Position numbers and translations under genes: made by a program. This document shows positions 24,990 through 32,963 of a stretch of DNA of 64,000 nucleotides, piece after piece (positions within the stretch are counted from its first letter, which is position 1; each line of letters opens with the position of its first letter). Where the stretch lies: contig NZ_JABMCZ010000001.1 of assembly GCF_013186535.1 (NCBI RefSeq), forward strand, positions 992,001 through 1,056,000. The letters are read 5' to 3'. The DNA is from Nocardia terpenica (GTDB lineage: Bacteria > Actinomycetota > Actinomycetes > Mycobacteriales > Mycobacteriaceae). The notes beneath the pieces were generated by a model. The model worked only from the letters and a program-made list of their open reading frames with translations, did no database searches and was not told the DNA's origin.

Positions 24990-27662
24990 ATGCACTCGGC
25001 CGACATCAGTAGCCGCGCCCTTCGATTCTTCGAGACCCAGGGCCACACGGTGGTGCCCTCGGCATCGCTGATCGCAGACGACCCGACGCTGCTACTGATC
25101 AACGCAGGCATGGCACCGTTCAAGCCATACTTCCTCGGCGAGGCACCGCCGCCGTTCCGGCGAGCTACCAGCTTGCAGAAGTGCGTGCGAACCGTCGACA
25201 TCGAGGAGGTCGGCAAGACCAGCCGACACGGCTCCTTTTTCCAGATGTTCGGCAACTTCTCCTTCGGCGACTATTTCAAAGAGAAGGCCATCCCATTCGC
25301 ATGGGAGTTTCTGACATCGTCGGCCGCCGACGGTGGGCTCGGGCTGCCCGAGGACAAGCTGTGGGTCACGGTCTACCTGGACGACGACGAAGCCGAGCAC
25401 ATCTGGCGCAACGAGATCGGCGTACCAGCCGAACGCATCCAGCGGCTCGGCATGTCCGAGAACTTCTGGTCGATGGGTGTCCCCGGCCCTTGTGGCCCGT
25501 GCTCGGAGATCTGTTTCGACCGCGGCCCAGACTTCGGGCGTGACGGCGGCCCGGTCGCCAACGACGAACGCTACCTTGAGATTTGGAACCTGGTGTTCAT
25601 GCAGAACATCCGGGGCGAGGGCCCGGCGAAGGAGGGCTACCCGATACTGGGTGACCTGCCGTCGAAGAACATCGACACCGGGTTCGGGCTTGAGCGCATG
25701 GCGGCCCTGCTGCAGAACGTGCCCACGATCTTCGACATCGACACCACCCGTCAGATCCTCGACCTGGCAGCCGAGCTGAGCGGCGCCAAGTACGGAGCGA
25801 GCGTCAGAAACGATGTCGCCTTGCGCGTCGTGGCCGACCACATCCTCACGAGCGTGATGCTCATCGGTGATGGCGTCACCCCGTCGAACGACGGCCGCGG
25901 ATACATCCTGCGCCGAATCCTGCGCCGCGCCGTGCGGATGATGCGGTTGCTGGGGTCCGAGGACCCAGTCGTGCATGAGCTGGTCGCCCGGACTGTCCAG
26001 GTGATGAGCCCGATGTATCCCGAGCTGACGGGCGAGCACGAGCGCATCGACCGGGTCGCCGTGGCCGAAGAAGGCGCGTTCGTCCAGACGCTGAGGGCCG
26101 GTACGGCCATCTTCGACCTGGCCGCCGAGGAAGTTCGCAAGAGCAGCAGCCTCGTCCTGCCCGGCGACAAGGCGTTCCAGCTCCACGACACCTACGGATT
26201 CCCGATCGACCTGACGCTGGAAATGGCGTCCGAGGCCGGGCTGACGGTCGATGAGGCTGGCTTCCGGAGACTTATGGAAGAGCAGCGCGCTCGGGCAAAG
26301 GCCGACGCCGCGGCTCGCAAGACCGGTGGTCACGGCGAGACGGGTGTCTACCGCGACCTGCTCGCGCTCGGCCCAACCGAATTCACGGGGTATGGCGAAC
26401 TCGAATCGGAGGCAGTGGTCCGCGGGCTCATCCGCGAGGGTGAGCGGATTCAGGCGGCCGAGGAAGGCGACATCATCGAGGTTGTCTTGGACCGCACCCC
26501 GCTGTACGCCGAATCCGGCGGTCAGGAAAGCGACGCCGGGACGATCGTCGCCGACGGCACCGAGCTGGAGGTGCTCGATGTCCAGAAGGTCGCCCGGAAG
26601 CTGTGGGTGCACCAGGTACGCGTGCTCCGCGGTGAAGTGACCGAGGGGCTGAACGTCTGGGCGAAAGTCGATCCCGAATGGCGGATCGGCGCCCGACAGG
26701 CTCACTCGGGTACCCACATCGTTCACGCGGCCCTGCGGCAGGTGCTCGGCCCGACCGCTCTGCAGAGCGGTTCGTACAACAAGCCCGGCTACCTCCGCCT
26801 GGACTTCTCGTGGACCGGAAGTCTCTCACCCGAGACGCGCAGCGAGATCGAAGAAGTTTCGAATCTGGCGGTGCGGCGCGACCTGCCGGTCGCTGTTGAG
26901 TACATGCCGTTGCCGAGGGCACGCGAGATCGGTGCGCTGGCACTGTTCGGGGAGACCTATGACGAAGAGGTCCGCGTCGTGGAAATCGGCGGGGCCTGGT
27001 CACGGGAGCTGTGCGGCGGAACGCACGTCAGCCATGCCTCGCAAGTCGGTCCCTTGACACTGATCAGCGAGTCCTCCGTCGGATCAGGTCTGCGGCGTAT
27101 CGAAGCGTATTCGGGCATCGAAGCCGTCCGCTTCCTCTCCAAGGAGCGTGCGCTCGCGGTGAACGTGGCCGATATTCTTCAGGTCCCGACGGCCGAGATA
27201 GCAGATCGAGTCTCTGTGCTCGTCAAGCAGCTGCGCGACGCGGAAAAGGAGATCGCGCGGTTCCGAGCTGGGCAGCTTCAGCGACTGGCGGACGAATTCG
27301 TCAAGGACGTGTCCACAGTCGGCGGAGTCAGCGTGGTTGCCGAACATCTGTCGGAGCCAGCCACGGGGGACGAGCTGCGCGCCCTGGCGCTCGACATCAG
27401 GGACCGCCTGAAGGGGCGGCCTGCAGCCGTCATCGTGACCGCGTTGTCCAGCGACAAACCGATCGTCGTCGCAGCCGTCAATGAGCAGGGCCGCGCACGG
27501 GGCCTCAAAGCTGGAGACCTCGTTCGTACGGCTGCAAAGGTTCTCAAGGGCGGCGGTGGAGGCAAACCTGACATCGCACAGGGAGGCGGTACTGATCCGC
27601 TCGCGACAACGGAAGCCTTGCAGGAGGTCCGACGCGTGATCGGCGAATCCGTCAGCTCGTGA
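24990..27662 (+). CDS. alaS: Alanyl-tRNA synthetase, accessory full-length copy
   Basis: 890 residues, the family's normal length. The catalytic core at 1-240 contains INAGMAPFKPYFLG, SLQKCVRTVDIEEVGKTSRH and FFQMFGNFSFGDYF. A tRNA-recognition region follows (GDGVTPSNDGRGYILRRILR). The editing domain has H572/H576 in AHSGTHIVHA and C675/H679 in CGGTHVSH. The C-Ala domain has the glycine motif at 854-867. Everything needed for charging and editing is present. The context is not that of the housekeeping alaS (ruvX, mltG), and the sequence diverges from mycobacterial AlaRS. A target-copy resistance role is plausible. Confidence 0.93.
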   Translation: MHSADISSRALRFFETQGHTVVPSASLIADDPTLLLINAGMAPFKPYFLGEAPPPFRRATSLQKCVRTVDIEEVGKTSRHGSFFQMFGNFSFGDYFKEKAIPFAWEFLTSSAADGGLGLPEDKLWVTVYLDDDEAEHIWRNEIGVPAERIQRLGMSENFWSMGVPGPCGPCSEICFDRGPDFGRDGGPVANDERYLEIWNLVFMQNIRGEGPAKEGYPILGDLPSKNIDTGFGLERMAALLQNVPTIFDIDTTRQILDLAAELSGAKYGASVRNDVALRVVADHILTSVMLIGDGVTPSNDGRGYILRRILRRAVRMMRLLGSEDPVVHELVARTVQVMSPMYPELTGEHERIDRVAVAEEGAFVQTLRAGTAIFDLAAEEVRKSSSLVLPGDKAFQLHDTYGFPIDLTLEMASEAGLTVDEAGFRRLMEEQRARAKADAAARKTGGHGETGVYRDLLALGPTEFTGYGELESEAVVRGLIREGERIQAAEEGDIIEVVLDRTPLYAESGGQESDAGTIVADGTELEVLDVQKVARKLWVHQVRVLRGEVTEGLNVWAKVDPEWRIGARQAHSGTHIVHAALRQVLGPTALQSGSYNKPGYLRLDFSWTGSLSPETRSEIEEVSNLAVRRDLPVAVEYMPLPRAREIGALALFGETYDEEVRVVEIGGAWSRELCGGTHVSHASQVGPLTLISESSVGSGLRRIEAYSGIEAVRFLSKERALAVNVADILQVPTAEIADRVSVLVKQLRDAEKEIARFRAGQLQRLADEFVKDVSTVGGVSVVAEHLSEPATGDELRALALDIRDRLKGRPAAVIVTALSSDKPIVVAAVNEQGRARGLKAGDLVRTAAKVLKGGGGGKPDIAQGGGTDPLATTEALQEVRRVIGESVSS

Positions 27663-27663
27663 C

Positions 27664-28329
27664 CTACGCGGAGAACGGTCGGCCACCGAGATGCGTCAGC
27701 AACTCGGGGCCGACCTGATCCGGCCGGGCGAGCACGATGTCCGCGCCCGCGAGGACATTCGCACCCCCGAACCCCCAGCCAGCTCCGACGGTGAAGACCC
27801 CGGCGGCGCAGCCTGCCGCCACATCGGTTGGCGTATCACCAACGAAGAACGCGTGTTCAGGTGATACGCCGAGGTGGGCGCAGGCAGCCAGAACACCGTC
27901 CGGGGCGGGCTTGGCCGGTGCATCCTCGTGCGCGATGACGACATCCACCAGCTCGGCCACCCACCGGGGTAGCAGGAACCGGAGGCGGCTACGTGCTTGT
28001 GCGGTGATGATGCCCAGGCCGACACCCTGTTCGCCCAGCGCCGCCATGCCGGACATGACGGCGTCGAAGACACGGACGCTGCCGACCGCTGTCGACAACG
28101 CCTCGTCGAAGTGATCCCGGTACACCCTGCGCGCGTCTGTAACCCCAAGTGCCGCAAGGGCATCGACGGGTGGAAGGGCTACGCAGGGGTCGAGCGTCAT
28201 CGGATCGACAGCGACGGTCGACCACGCACTGACAAGAGCGCGCAGCGCATCTTTCGTGGCCGACCGCGTGTCGATGATGACGCCGTCGAGGTCGAACAGG
28301 GCGGCGTATCCGAATGCGCGACGCTGCAT
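27664..28329 (-). CDS. HAD-superfamily phosphatase
   Basis: 221 residues. Motif I is D13/D15 in LFDLDGVIIDT, a cap domain follows, then a conserved Lys in KPAPDGVL and the acidic motif GDTPTDVAAG. This is the phosphoglycolate phosphatase-like HAD group, which hydrolyses small phosphate esters. Last gene of a leftward operon; its start overlaps the PRTase stop by 1 bp. Its stop lies 1 bp from the AlaRS stop, so the two transcription units converge with no room for a terminator. Confidence 0.85.
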   Translation of the reverse strand: MQRRAFGYAALFDLDGVIIDTRSATKDALRALVSAWSTVAVDPMTLDPCVALPPVDALAALGVTDARRVYRDHFDEALSTAVGSVRVFDAVMSGMAALGEQGVGLGIITAQARSRLRFLLPRWVAELVDVVIAHEDAPAKPAPDGVLAACAHLGVSPEHAFFVGDTPTDVAAGCAAGVFTVGAGWGFGGANVLAGADIVLARPDQVGPELLTHLGGRPFSA

Positions 28330-28871
28330 CAGCGTGCGCTCCGGCGAGGGGCTGCGTTGTCGAGGACGGATGGTGTGAGCAGGGAGCGCAACTCGATCCC
28401 GTTGTCCGCCAGCCGATCACGCCCACCGAGGTCGCGATCGAGGATGCATAGGACCGAGGAGACCTCAGCGCCTGCCTGACGTAGCGTCTGCGCCGCTCTC
28501 AGTACCTGTGAACCGGTGCGCACGACATCGTCGACGACCACCACCTTGCTGCCGGTAATGGTGCCTGCCTCAATCTGGTGGTACGTGCCATATCTTTTCG
28601 GCTCGGGTCGATAGAACGCCGCGCAGGCACCGGTTGCTGCCGACAGGGCGACAGCCAGCGGGACGCCACCCAACGCCACCCCAACCACGGACTCGGTGTC
28701 TCGTGGGAACTCGTGCGCCATGGCGTCGGCGACATCTCGAAGCAGCAGGGGATCTGCGGCAAGCAGATACTGATCGAAATACTCGTCCAGCACCTCGCCA
28801 GACGGAAGCGTGAACGGGCCTCGTCGGATCGCCGCAGTGCGGATACGCGTGATCAGGCTTATCGACACCAT
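28329..28871 (-). CDS. Orotate-phosphoribosyltransferase-like protein
   Basis: 180 residues. The PRPP-binding loop is at about 109-121 (KVVVVDDVVRTGS: D114, D115, T119, G120). The region FYRPEPKRYGTYHQIEAG resembles the flexible loop of OPRTases. GVALGGVPLA fits the pyrophosphate loop. Such proteins join a base to ribose 5-phosphate or run the reverse reaction; the base is unknown. It overlaps its neighbours by 1 bp on both sides, so the LOG/PRTase/HAD products are probably made in fixed ratio. Confidence 0.84.
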   Translation of the reverse strand: MVSISLITRIRTAAIRRGPFTLPSGEVLDEYFDQYLLAADPLLLRDVADAMAHEFPRDTESVVGVALGGVPLAVALSAATGACAAFYRPEPKRYGTYHQIEAGTITGSKVVVVDDVVRTGSQVLRAAQTLRQAGAEVSSVLCILDRDLGGRDRLADNGIELRSLLTPSVLDNAAPRRSAR

Positions 28872-29476
28872 TACCCATGTCCGTTCGCTGCGGTCGGATC
28901 TGCATCGTTATGGGAATTTCTGAGGCTATCGACAAATTCGACGAGCGCAATTCTGAACGCCGCCATGTCGGGAATCTCTCGAAGGAATCCGAGTGGCCGT
29001 GTCGGCGACTCGAACAACCAATGTTCCGACCTCAAGAACGTTGACAATCGCACTGCTGTTGCACCGGTCAGCCAGACAGGCACCGGGCGAATGTTTCCCG
29101 CATACCAAATTGCAGCCGTCAGTTCATGAAGGGTGCCGATACCCCCGCCCATCGCGATGATTAGATCCGCAGGATCAAGGAACTGATGCAGCCGATCGCC
29201 CAGGCTCGGAAACTGAATTGCACCTGAAATGTACGGATTGAACTTCCCCCAATTGACATCGGACAACGTGACAGCGACGACGTTCCCGGCGGCATGTGCT
29301 GCACCTCGCGCCGCTTCTTCCATCAGCCCGTTGTATCCGCCGTGTTGTAGAAGAAACCCAGCCTGTGCAAGTGCGCGCCCTACGCCATGAGCGAGCTTCT
29401 GCTCTTGCTCGGACGATGGGACAACACCGCCGAAAAATGTTGCGGTCCACCCGTATTTGTACGAGTTCTTGGTCAT
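28871..29476 (-). CDS. LOG-family (lysine-decarboxylase-like) nucleotide phosphoribohydrolase-like protein
   Basis: 201 residues with a Rossmann-like fold. GGYNGLMEEAARGAA at about 47-61 and MGGGIGTLHEL at 109-119 correspond to the two family signatures; the usual PGGxGTxxE has Gly in place of Pro. Typical members remove ribose 5-phosphate from nucleotides, as in cytokinin activation. Next to a PRTase this suggests base exchange on a nucleotide. It overlaps the nucleotidyltransferase gene by 4 bp. Confidence 0.78.
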   Translation of the reverse strand: MTKNSYKYGWTATFFGGVVPSSEQEQKLAHGVGRALAQAGFLLQHGGYNGLMEEAARGAAHAAGNVVAVTLSDVNWGKFNPYISGAIQFPSLGDRLHQFLDPADLIIAMGGGIGTLHELTAAIWYAGNIRPVPVWLTGATAVRLSTFLRSEHWLFESPTRPLGFLREIPDMAAFRIALVEFVDSLRNSHNDADPTAANGHG

Positions 29477-30342
29477 GGCAGCTCCAGATAGTAGCGGTAG
29501 GCGTCGATTGCTTCACGGAGCCCATAGACCGTCTCCGGCGCCACTGTTTTCGCGAGTGTGAATACTCGATCCAAACCCGCAGTCAGCGATCCCACAGTTG
29601 GAATGGCCTGCGTGGAGATTAGCGCTGTCAAATGGTTGAGGCATTCTCGCCCTATGGGCGTAGCGCCGATCTCTTCCTTGAGCTGGTACCATCCATAAAA
29701 GGTGGAGGTCGGCGCAAGGGCTGCTTTGATGAGATTCTTCGCTGCCGTGTTGAAAAGGAACATCTCCGAGTAGGCGATGAGTTCCTGACCGCGTGCAATC
29801 CGTTTTCGTATCAGGTAGCCGATAACGAGAGCTTCGATCAGCAAATCTTTGCAGGAACGTAGCGTACTCATCGTGCGGGCGACGAATGGCGCGACGCCGG
29901 GGTCAGGCTCGTACACTGCATGCGGGTCACGAGTGAAGACCGGTTCACAGACGGTGCGTTCCTGGACACGGCCAATATGGCTCGCTGGGACCACATACAA
30001 GTCGAGCTGTTGAAGGTGACCGCCCCAGCCGAGGAGATACACGTAGCCGAGCCCGCCCATATCCCCGACGATTGTGTCGCGCCAGCCAGGGAGAATGCCG
30101 CCCAGCTCTGTCACGACCAGGGGGTCGAGGACTGAGACGAACTCCTGGAGCAGGCAGTCGTCTACTCCGACAACGAAGTCGATATCGGACAAACGATCGG
30201 CAGTTCCACGCGCCAGGGAGCCGCGTACAAGGAGGTGTGTTACCGCTTCACTTCGAGTAAGTGCCTGGGTCGCGTACTCCAGCAGGGCGAACTGATTCGG
30301 CCGATTGGCTTCGACGAGCTGGTGCATGGCTGGCCGGTTCAC
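29473..30342 (-). CDS. Nucleotidyltransferase (MNT/KNTase-type fold)
   Basis: 289 residues from GTG at 30342, which has GGGAGG just upstream and overlaps the previous stop. Pol-beta-like motif G41-S42-x10-D53-x-D55 (VRGSLARGTADRLSDIDFVV) with a possible third acid in QLDLYVVP. The C-terminal half is helical, as in aminoglycoside or minimal nucleotidyltransferases. It would transfer a nucleotide to a small molecule, a tRNA or a protein. The partner is unknown; the operon suggests a small-molecule pathway. Confidence 0.8.
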   Translation of the reverse strand: MNRPAMHQLVEANRPNQFALLEYATQALTRSEAVTHLLVRGSLARGTADRLSDIDFVVGVDDCLLQEFVSVLDPLVVTELGGILPGWRDTIVGDMGGLGYVYLLGWGGHLQQLDLYVVPASHIGRVQERTVCEPVFTRDPHAVYEPDPGVAPFVARTMSTLRSCKDLLIEALVIGYLIRKRIARGQELIAYSEMFLFNTAAKNLIKAALAPTSTFYGWYQLKEEIGATPIGRECLNHLTALISTQAIPTVGSLTAGLDRVFTLAKTVAPETVYGLREAIDAYRYYLELP

Positions 30343-31205
30343 TGTTCCTCCCTCGTCGATCGCACCGCGCCGAGCAGAATCTTCTTGTTCGCTCTCCAAT
30401 GGCTGGCCTGGTCTGGGCAACCGAGCGAGTCGTACAGCGACGCGATCATGTCGTAGATCCCTCCCTCCGGGAGCGTCCGTTCGTAGAACAACCGCAGTAG
30501 ATAGTTCTCCGCTGACTTCCGGTATCCCAGACGAGCCAGTGACACGGCTTTACGGAAGTAGCTGTCGAGTTCGACGCCCGTTGCGGCTGGCAACCGATAG
30601 ACGTCTGCTGGATCAAGCCATTCGTGATCCGTCAATTCTGCTAATCGATCATCGGTATAGCAATCCAACAACAGGTGATAGCGGTCGGGACCGAGCAGAT
30701 TGCACGCGCCATGCACATGCGTCGGGGTGAGCCGCCAGATTCGACTCGCTCGCAGGTGTACCCGTGCTCCACCGACAACAAGGGCGGCCGAGCTATTGGT
30801 CGCAAGAGGAATATGGAGTCGGTATCGCTCCGACTCGTCGAGCTCGTCATAGTCGCGGTGTTCCCACAGAAACGAATTTGGGCCGAGGCGCGCAATTCGG
30901 ACCCACATGTAACGTAGGCCCAACGAAGATAGGAACCTGTGCGTGACAGGCATTTTCCGTAACAGTGTCGTCTCGACCGGGGTGCAATCCCTTATTCGGA
31001 CGTCGGTCGGCGATCCGGTGTCGTTGAGTAGCGACAACGTCCACCAGCCGCCGGACTGATATTGGGAGTACTCGGCCACCCACATCTCATCGTCCGGAAC
31101 GGTCAGCACCTCATGCTGAAGCCGTTCGAGCAGCAGGTCGTCAACTGCTTGCAGGCAAGCGATCTGTCTAACGACTCCACGATTATCTGTGCTTACGATA
31201 GGCAA
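30339..31205 (-). CDS. Aspartyl/asparaginyl beta-hydroxylase-like oxygenase
   Basis: 288 residues. The iron site is visible as H116-x-D118 (LWEHRDYDE) and a distal His at 163 or 165 in PTHVHGACN, with R175 in GPDRYHLLLD for 2-oxoglutarate binding. The motif YRLHIPLATN is typical of the Asp_Arg_Hydrox family. The C-terminal 100 residues are helical and TPR-like (RKAVSLARLGYRKSAENYLL). It probably hydroxylates an amino acid or peptide. It is coupled to the nucleotidyltransferase by a 4-bp overlap. Confidence 0.83.
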   Translation of the reverse strand: MPIVSTDNRGVVRQIACLQAVDDLLLERLQHEVLTVPDDEMWVAEYSQYQSGGWWTLSLLNDTGSPTDVRIRDCTPVETTLLRKMPVTHRFLSSLGLRYMWVRIARLGPNSFLWEHRDYDELDESERYRLHIPLATNSSAALVVGGARVHLRASRIWRLTPTHVHGACNLLGPDRYHLLLDCYTDDRLAELTDHEWLDPADVYRLPAATGVELDSYFRKAVSLARLGYRKSAENYLLRLFYERTLPEGGIYDMIASLYDSLGCPDQASHWRANKKILLGAVRSTREEQ

Positions 31206-31316
31206 CAGCTCGTCCTTTCTCCCCGAGCCCCATGAGAGTGGGGCGAATTAAAGTAAATTCGACCGTATGGGGGGCGGCCGTACTATCTGGATAACCCCAA
31301 TGCGATGAGGATCGCG

Positions 31317-31583
31317 TCATGGAATCTCATCATCGATTCTCGGCAGGACATCTGTGTCGTCCTCATCGCTCCACCACCGAATGGGTTTCATCGGCATATG
31401 AACGCTTGAGGACCGCCCCTCGACCAGGCCCTCGTCCTCGAAATCTCCGCAGCTCGACGTAATGCCCGCCCGATGCCGCCCCTGGCTCCCCGCCGACTTC
31501 CAGTACGCCCCGAACCGGAAGGACAGCACGGCGGTGAAGAAGAGCGAGGCTGGCCAAAGTATCAGGACCAGGGCCGGAGTCAT
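31317..31583 (-). CDS. Small membrane protein in the enzyme operon
   Basis: 88 residues. One N-terminal membrane span (ALVLILWPASLFFTAVLSF) is followed by a polar, acidic cytoplasmic or surface tail. It starts 3 bp after the histidine phosphatase stop, so it is in the same operon. No family recognised. A 111-bp gap separates it from the hydroxylase gene. Confidence 0.55.
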   Translation of the reverse strand: MTPALVLILWPASLFFTAVLSFRFGAYWKSAGSQGRHRAGITSSCGDFEDEGLVEGRSSSVHMPMKPIRWWSDEDDTDVLPRIDDEIP

Positions 31584-31586
31584 CGC

Positions 31587-32288
31587 TCAGTCCCATGACG
31601 CCACTTGCGATTCTCGCCGCGGAAGCATCGTGGTGAGGTGCCGAGTGTCGTTGTGCCGCACCAGGGTCCAACGCCAGTAGTCGTCTTCCGGATCGCTCCA
31701 GGACAACCGCTCCTTCTGCCAGACCGTCTGTGCGGTGTAGCCCATTCGGAAGGTGATGTCCGCCCGGCTCCATGGCACCAGCCCCAAGAAGGATTGCGCC
31801 GCTGCGATGACCGTCTCGTGATGAGCTACCACTAGGACCGTCTCGTTCGGGTGCTGCAGCACCACCTCATTCAGCTCCTGGGCGGTCCGTCGGGCGAACA
31901 CAATCCACGATTCAGCCCCAGCGGCAATAGGTACGTGTGGTAATAGGGTTGGCGTACCACCCAATGCGGCAACAACTTCCGACCACGACTTGCCTTCCGC
32001 CTCGCCATATATCGGGGCAGGAAAGGCCGCGAAGACTGGTCGCTTGATCGTCTGACCAATGATCTCGGCCGTTTGAACGGCCCGTGGCGCGGTCGAACTA
32101 TAGATCGTGCTAATCGACCGTCGATTACCTTGCTCGCCAAGGTATTTGGCAAGGCATTCGCTCTGTTCTCGCCCCTGATCGGTGAGTCCGACACACATCC
32201 GTTCTCCGGCCACGATGTTGTCCACGTTGCAGTGAGCTTCGCCGTGGCGAACAAGGATGAGCCGGGTAGAAGTTCCAGGGTCGGTCAT
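31587..32288 (-). CDS. Histidine phosphatase (phosphoglycerate-mutase-like)
   Basis: 233 residues from ATG at 32288; the longer frame has a Cys-rich extension that looks non-coding. The catalytic RHG is at residues 14-16 (LVRHGEAHCN), and the second active-site histidine is in VVAHHETVIAAA. These enzymes remove phosphate from sugars, nucleotides or cofactors through a phosphohistidine. In this operon a role in trimming a phosphorylated intermediate is possible. Confidence 0.86.
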   Translation of the reverse strand: MTDPGTSTRLILVRHGEAHCNVDNIVAGERMCVGLTDQGREQSECLAKYLGEQGNRRSISTIYSSTAPRAVQTAEIIGQTIKRPVFAAFPAPIYGEAEGKSWSEVVAALGGTPTLLPHVPIAAGAESWIVFARRTAQELNEVVLQHPNETVLVVAHHETVIAAAQSFLGLVPWSRADITFRMGYTAQTVWQKERLSWSDPEDDYWRWTLVRHNDTRHLTTMLPRRESQVASWD

Positions 32289-32343
32289 TACGTATCCTTC
32301 TCCAGTCGTGGTAGAGGCTTGAGGTTGTCCGCCAATGCCATTG

Positions 32344-32541
32344 CTATTCCCAGAGCTCAGAGCATGGCAAGGGCGGCAGGTCATCTTGCACGTCATCGTC
32401 TACGGTGACGACCAACTCCGACTTCGAATTTGCAGCTGCCAGCTCATCAGCCACGCTCTGCGCTTGTTCCGCGGTGGCCTGGTAATCGAGCGTGAACGCG
32501 CCTGACTCGATGCGGATATGACGGATAGTGGTAGGTCGCAT
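32344..32541 (-). CDS. Hypothetical small acidic protein
   Basis: 65 residues. Begins with a short beta-like stretch (IRHIRIESGAFTLDYQATAE), followed by a helix and an acidic tail (TVDDDVQDDLPPLP). GGAGG lies 12 bases upstream of ATG. It precedes the histidine phosphatase by 55 bp on the same strand, so it may be the first gene of that operon. No family recognised. Confidence 0.5.
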   Translation of the reverse strand: MRPTTIRHIRIESGAFTLDYQATAEQAQSVADELAAANSKSELVVTVDDDVQDDLPPLPCSELWE

Positions 32542-32547
32542 CGCGAA

Positions 32548-32763
32548 TCACGACCTCCGTGGCACATGCGATCCAGCCTCGATCCCGACCGCGCTGCATG
32601 GACATTGCATTGTCCGGTAGGCCGGTTGGATCGCCGCCGTCTCCTTCGGCTGCGAGGCCGTGAGGAATTGGAGAGATGCTCGGCGTGCTTCCTTGTCAAG
32701 CAGGGCAATGGTTTGGTGGATGGCAAGCGAATACATCCCAGAGCGTTCCTTTGAGTGAGTCAT
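32548..32763 (-). CDS. Hypothetical short ORF
   Basis: 71 residues from ATG at 32763, beginning MTHSKERSGMYSLAIHQTIA. No clear ribosome site and no recognised family. It lies 6 bp before the next small gene on the same strand. Codon use is ordinary. It may be real, or part of the leader of the following operon. Confidence 0.35.
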   Translation of the reverse strand: MTHSKERSGMYSLAIHQTIALLDKEARRASLQFLTASQPKETAAIQPAYRTMQCPCSAVGIEAGSHVPRRS

Positions 32764-32963
32764 CTCAGGACACCCTGGGGCACGGGGCATACCCCGCCGA
32801 TTACCGCCGGTCCGTTGGCGATTCGGCTACAACATGGGGTACTTACTGCCGCGCCCCAGGGTGGAACTGACCGTAAGGCCGCTTCTGGGGCGTTGTTGTC
32901 CTGTAAGGACAATCGGCGAATTTCAATGAAAGTTACTGCGGTCAGCTAACTTTCGAGGACACT
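32764..32963. repeat. Inverted repeats between small ORF and XRE gene
   Basis: An 11-bp exact inverted pair, CACCCTGGGGC at 32771-32781 and GCCCCAGGGTG at 32853-32863, encloses 71 bp. A separate tight hairpin TTGTCCT-GTA-AGGACAA lies at 32896-32912. No gene is seen in these 200 bp. The tight hairpin could be a terminator of the XRE gene or an operator; the 11-bp pair could be the ends of a small element remnant. Confidence 0.5.

Noticed and set aside
25092..26726. 544-codon reverse frame within the AlaRS gene
   Set aside because: The forward frame contains all AlaRS motifs; the reverse frame is its complement and has no recognisable fold.
24990..27662. AlaRS gene as the ordinary housekeeping alaS
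   Set aside because: It lies inside the prophage cargo with no ruvX or mltG neighbours and is divergent from mycobacterial AlaRS; absence of another alaS cannot be checked here.
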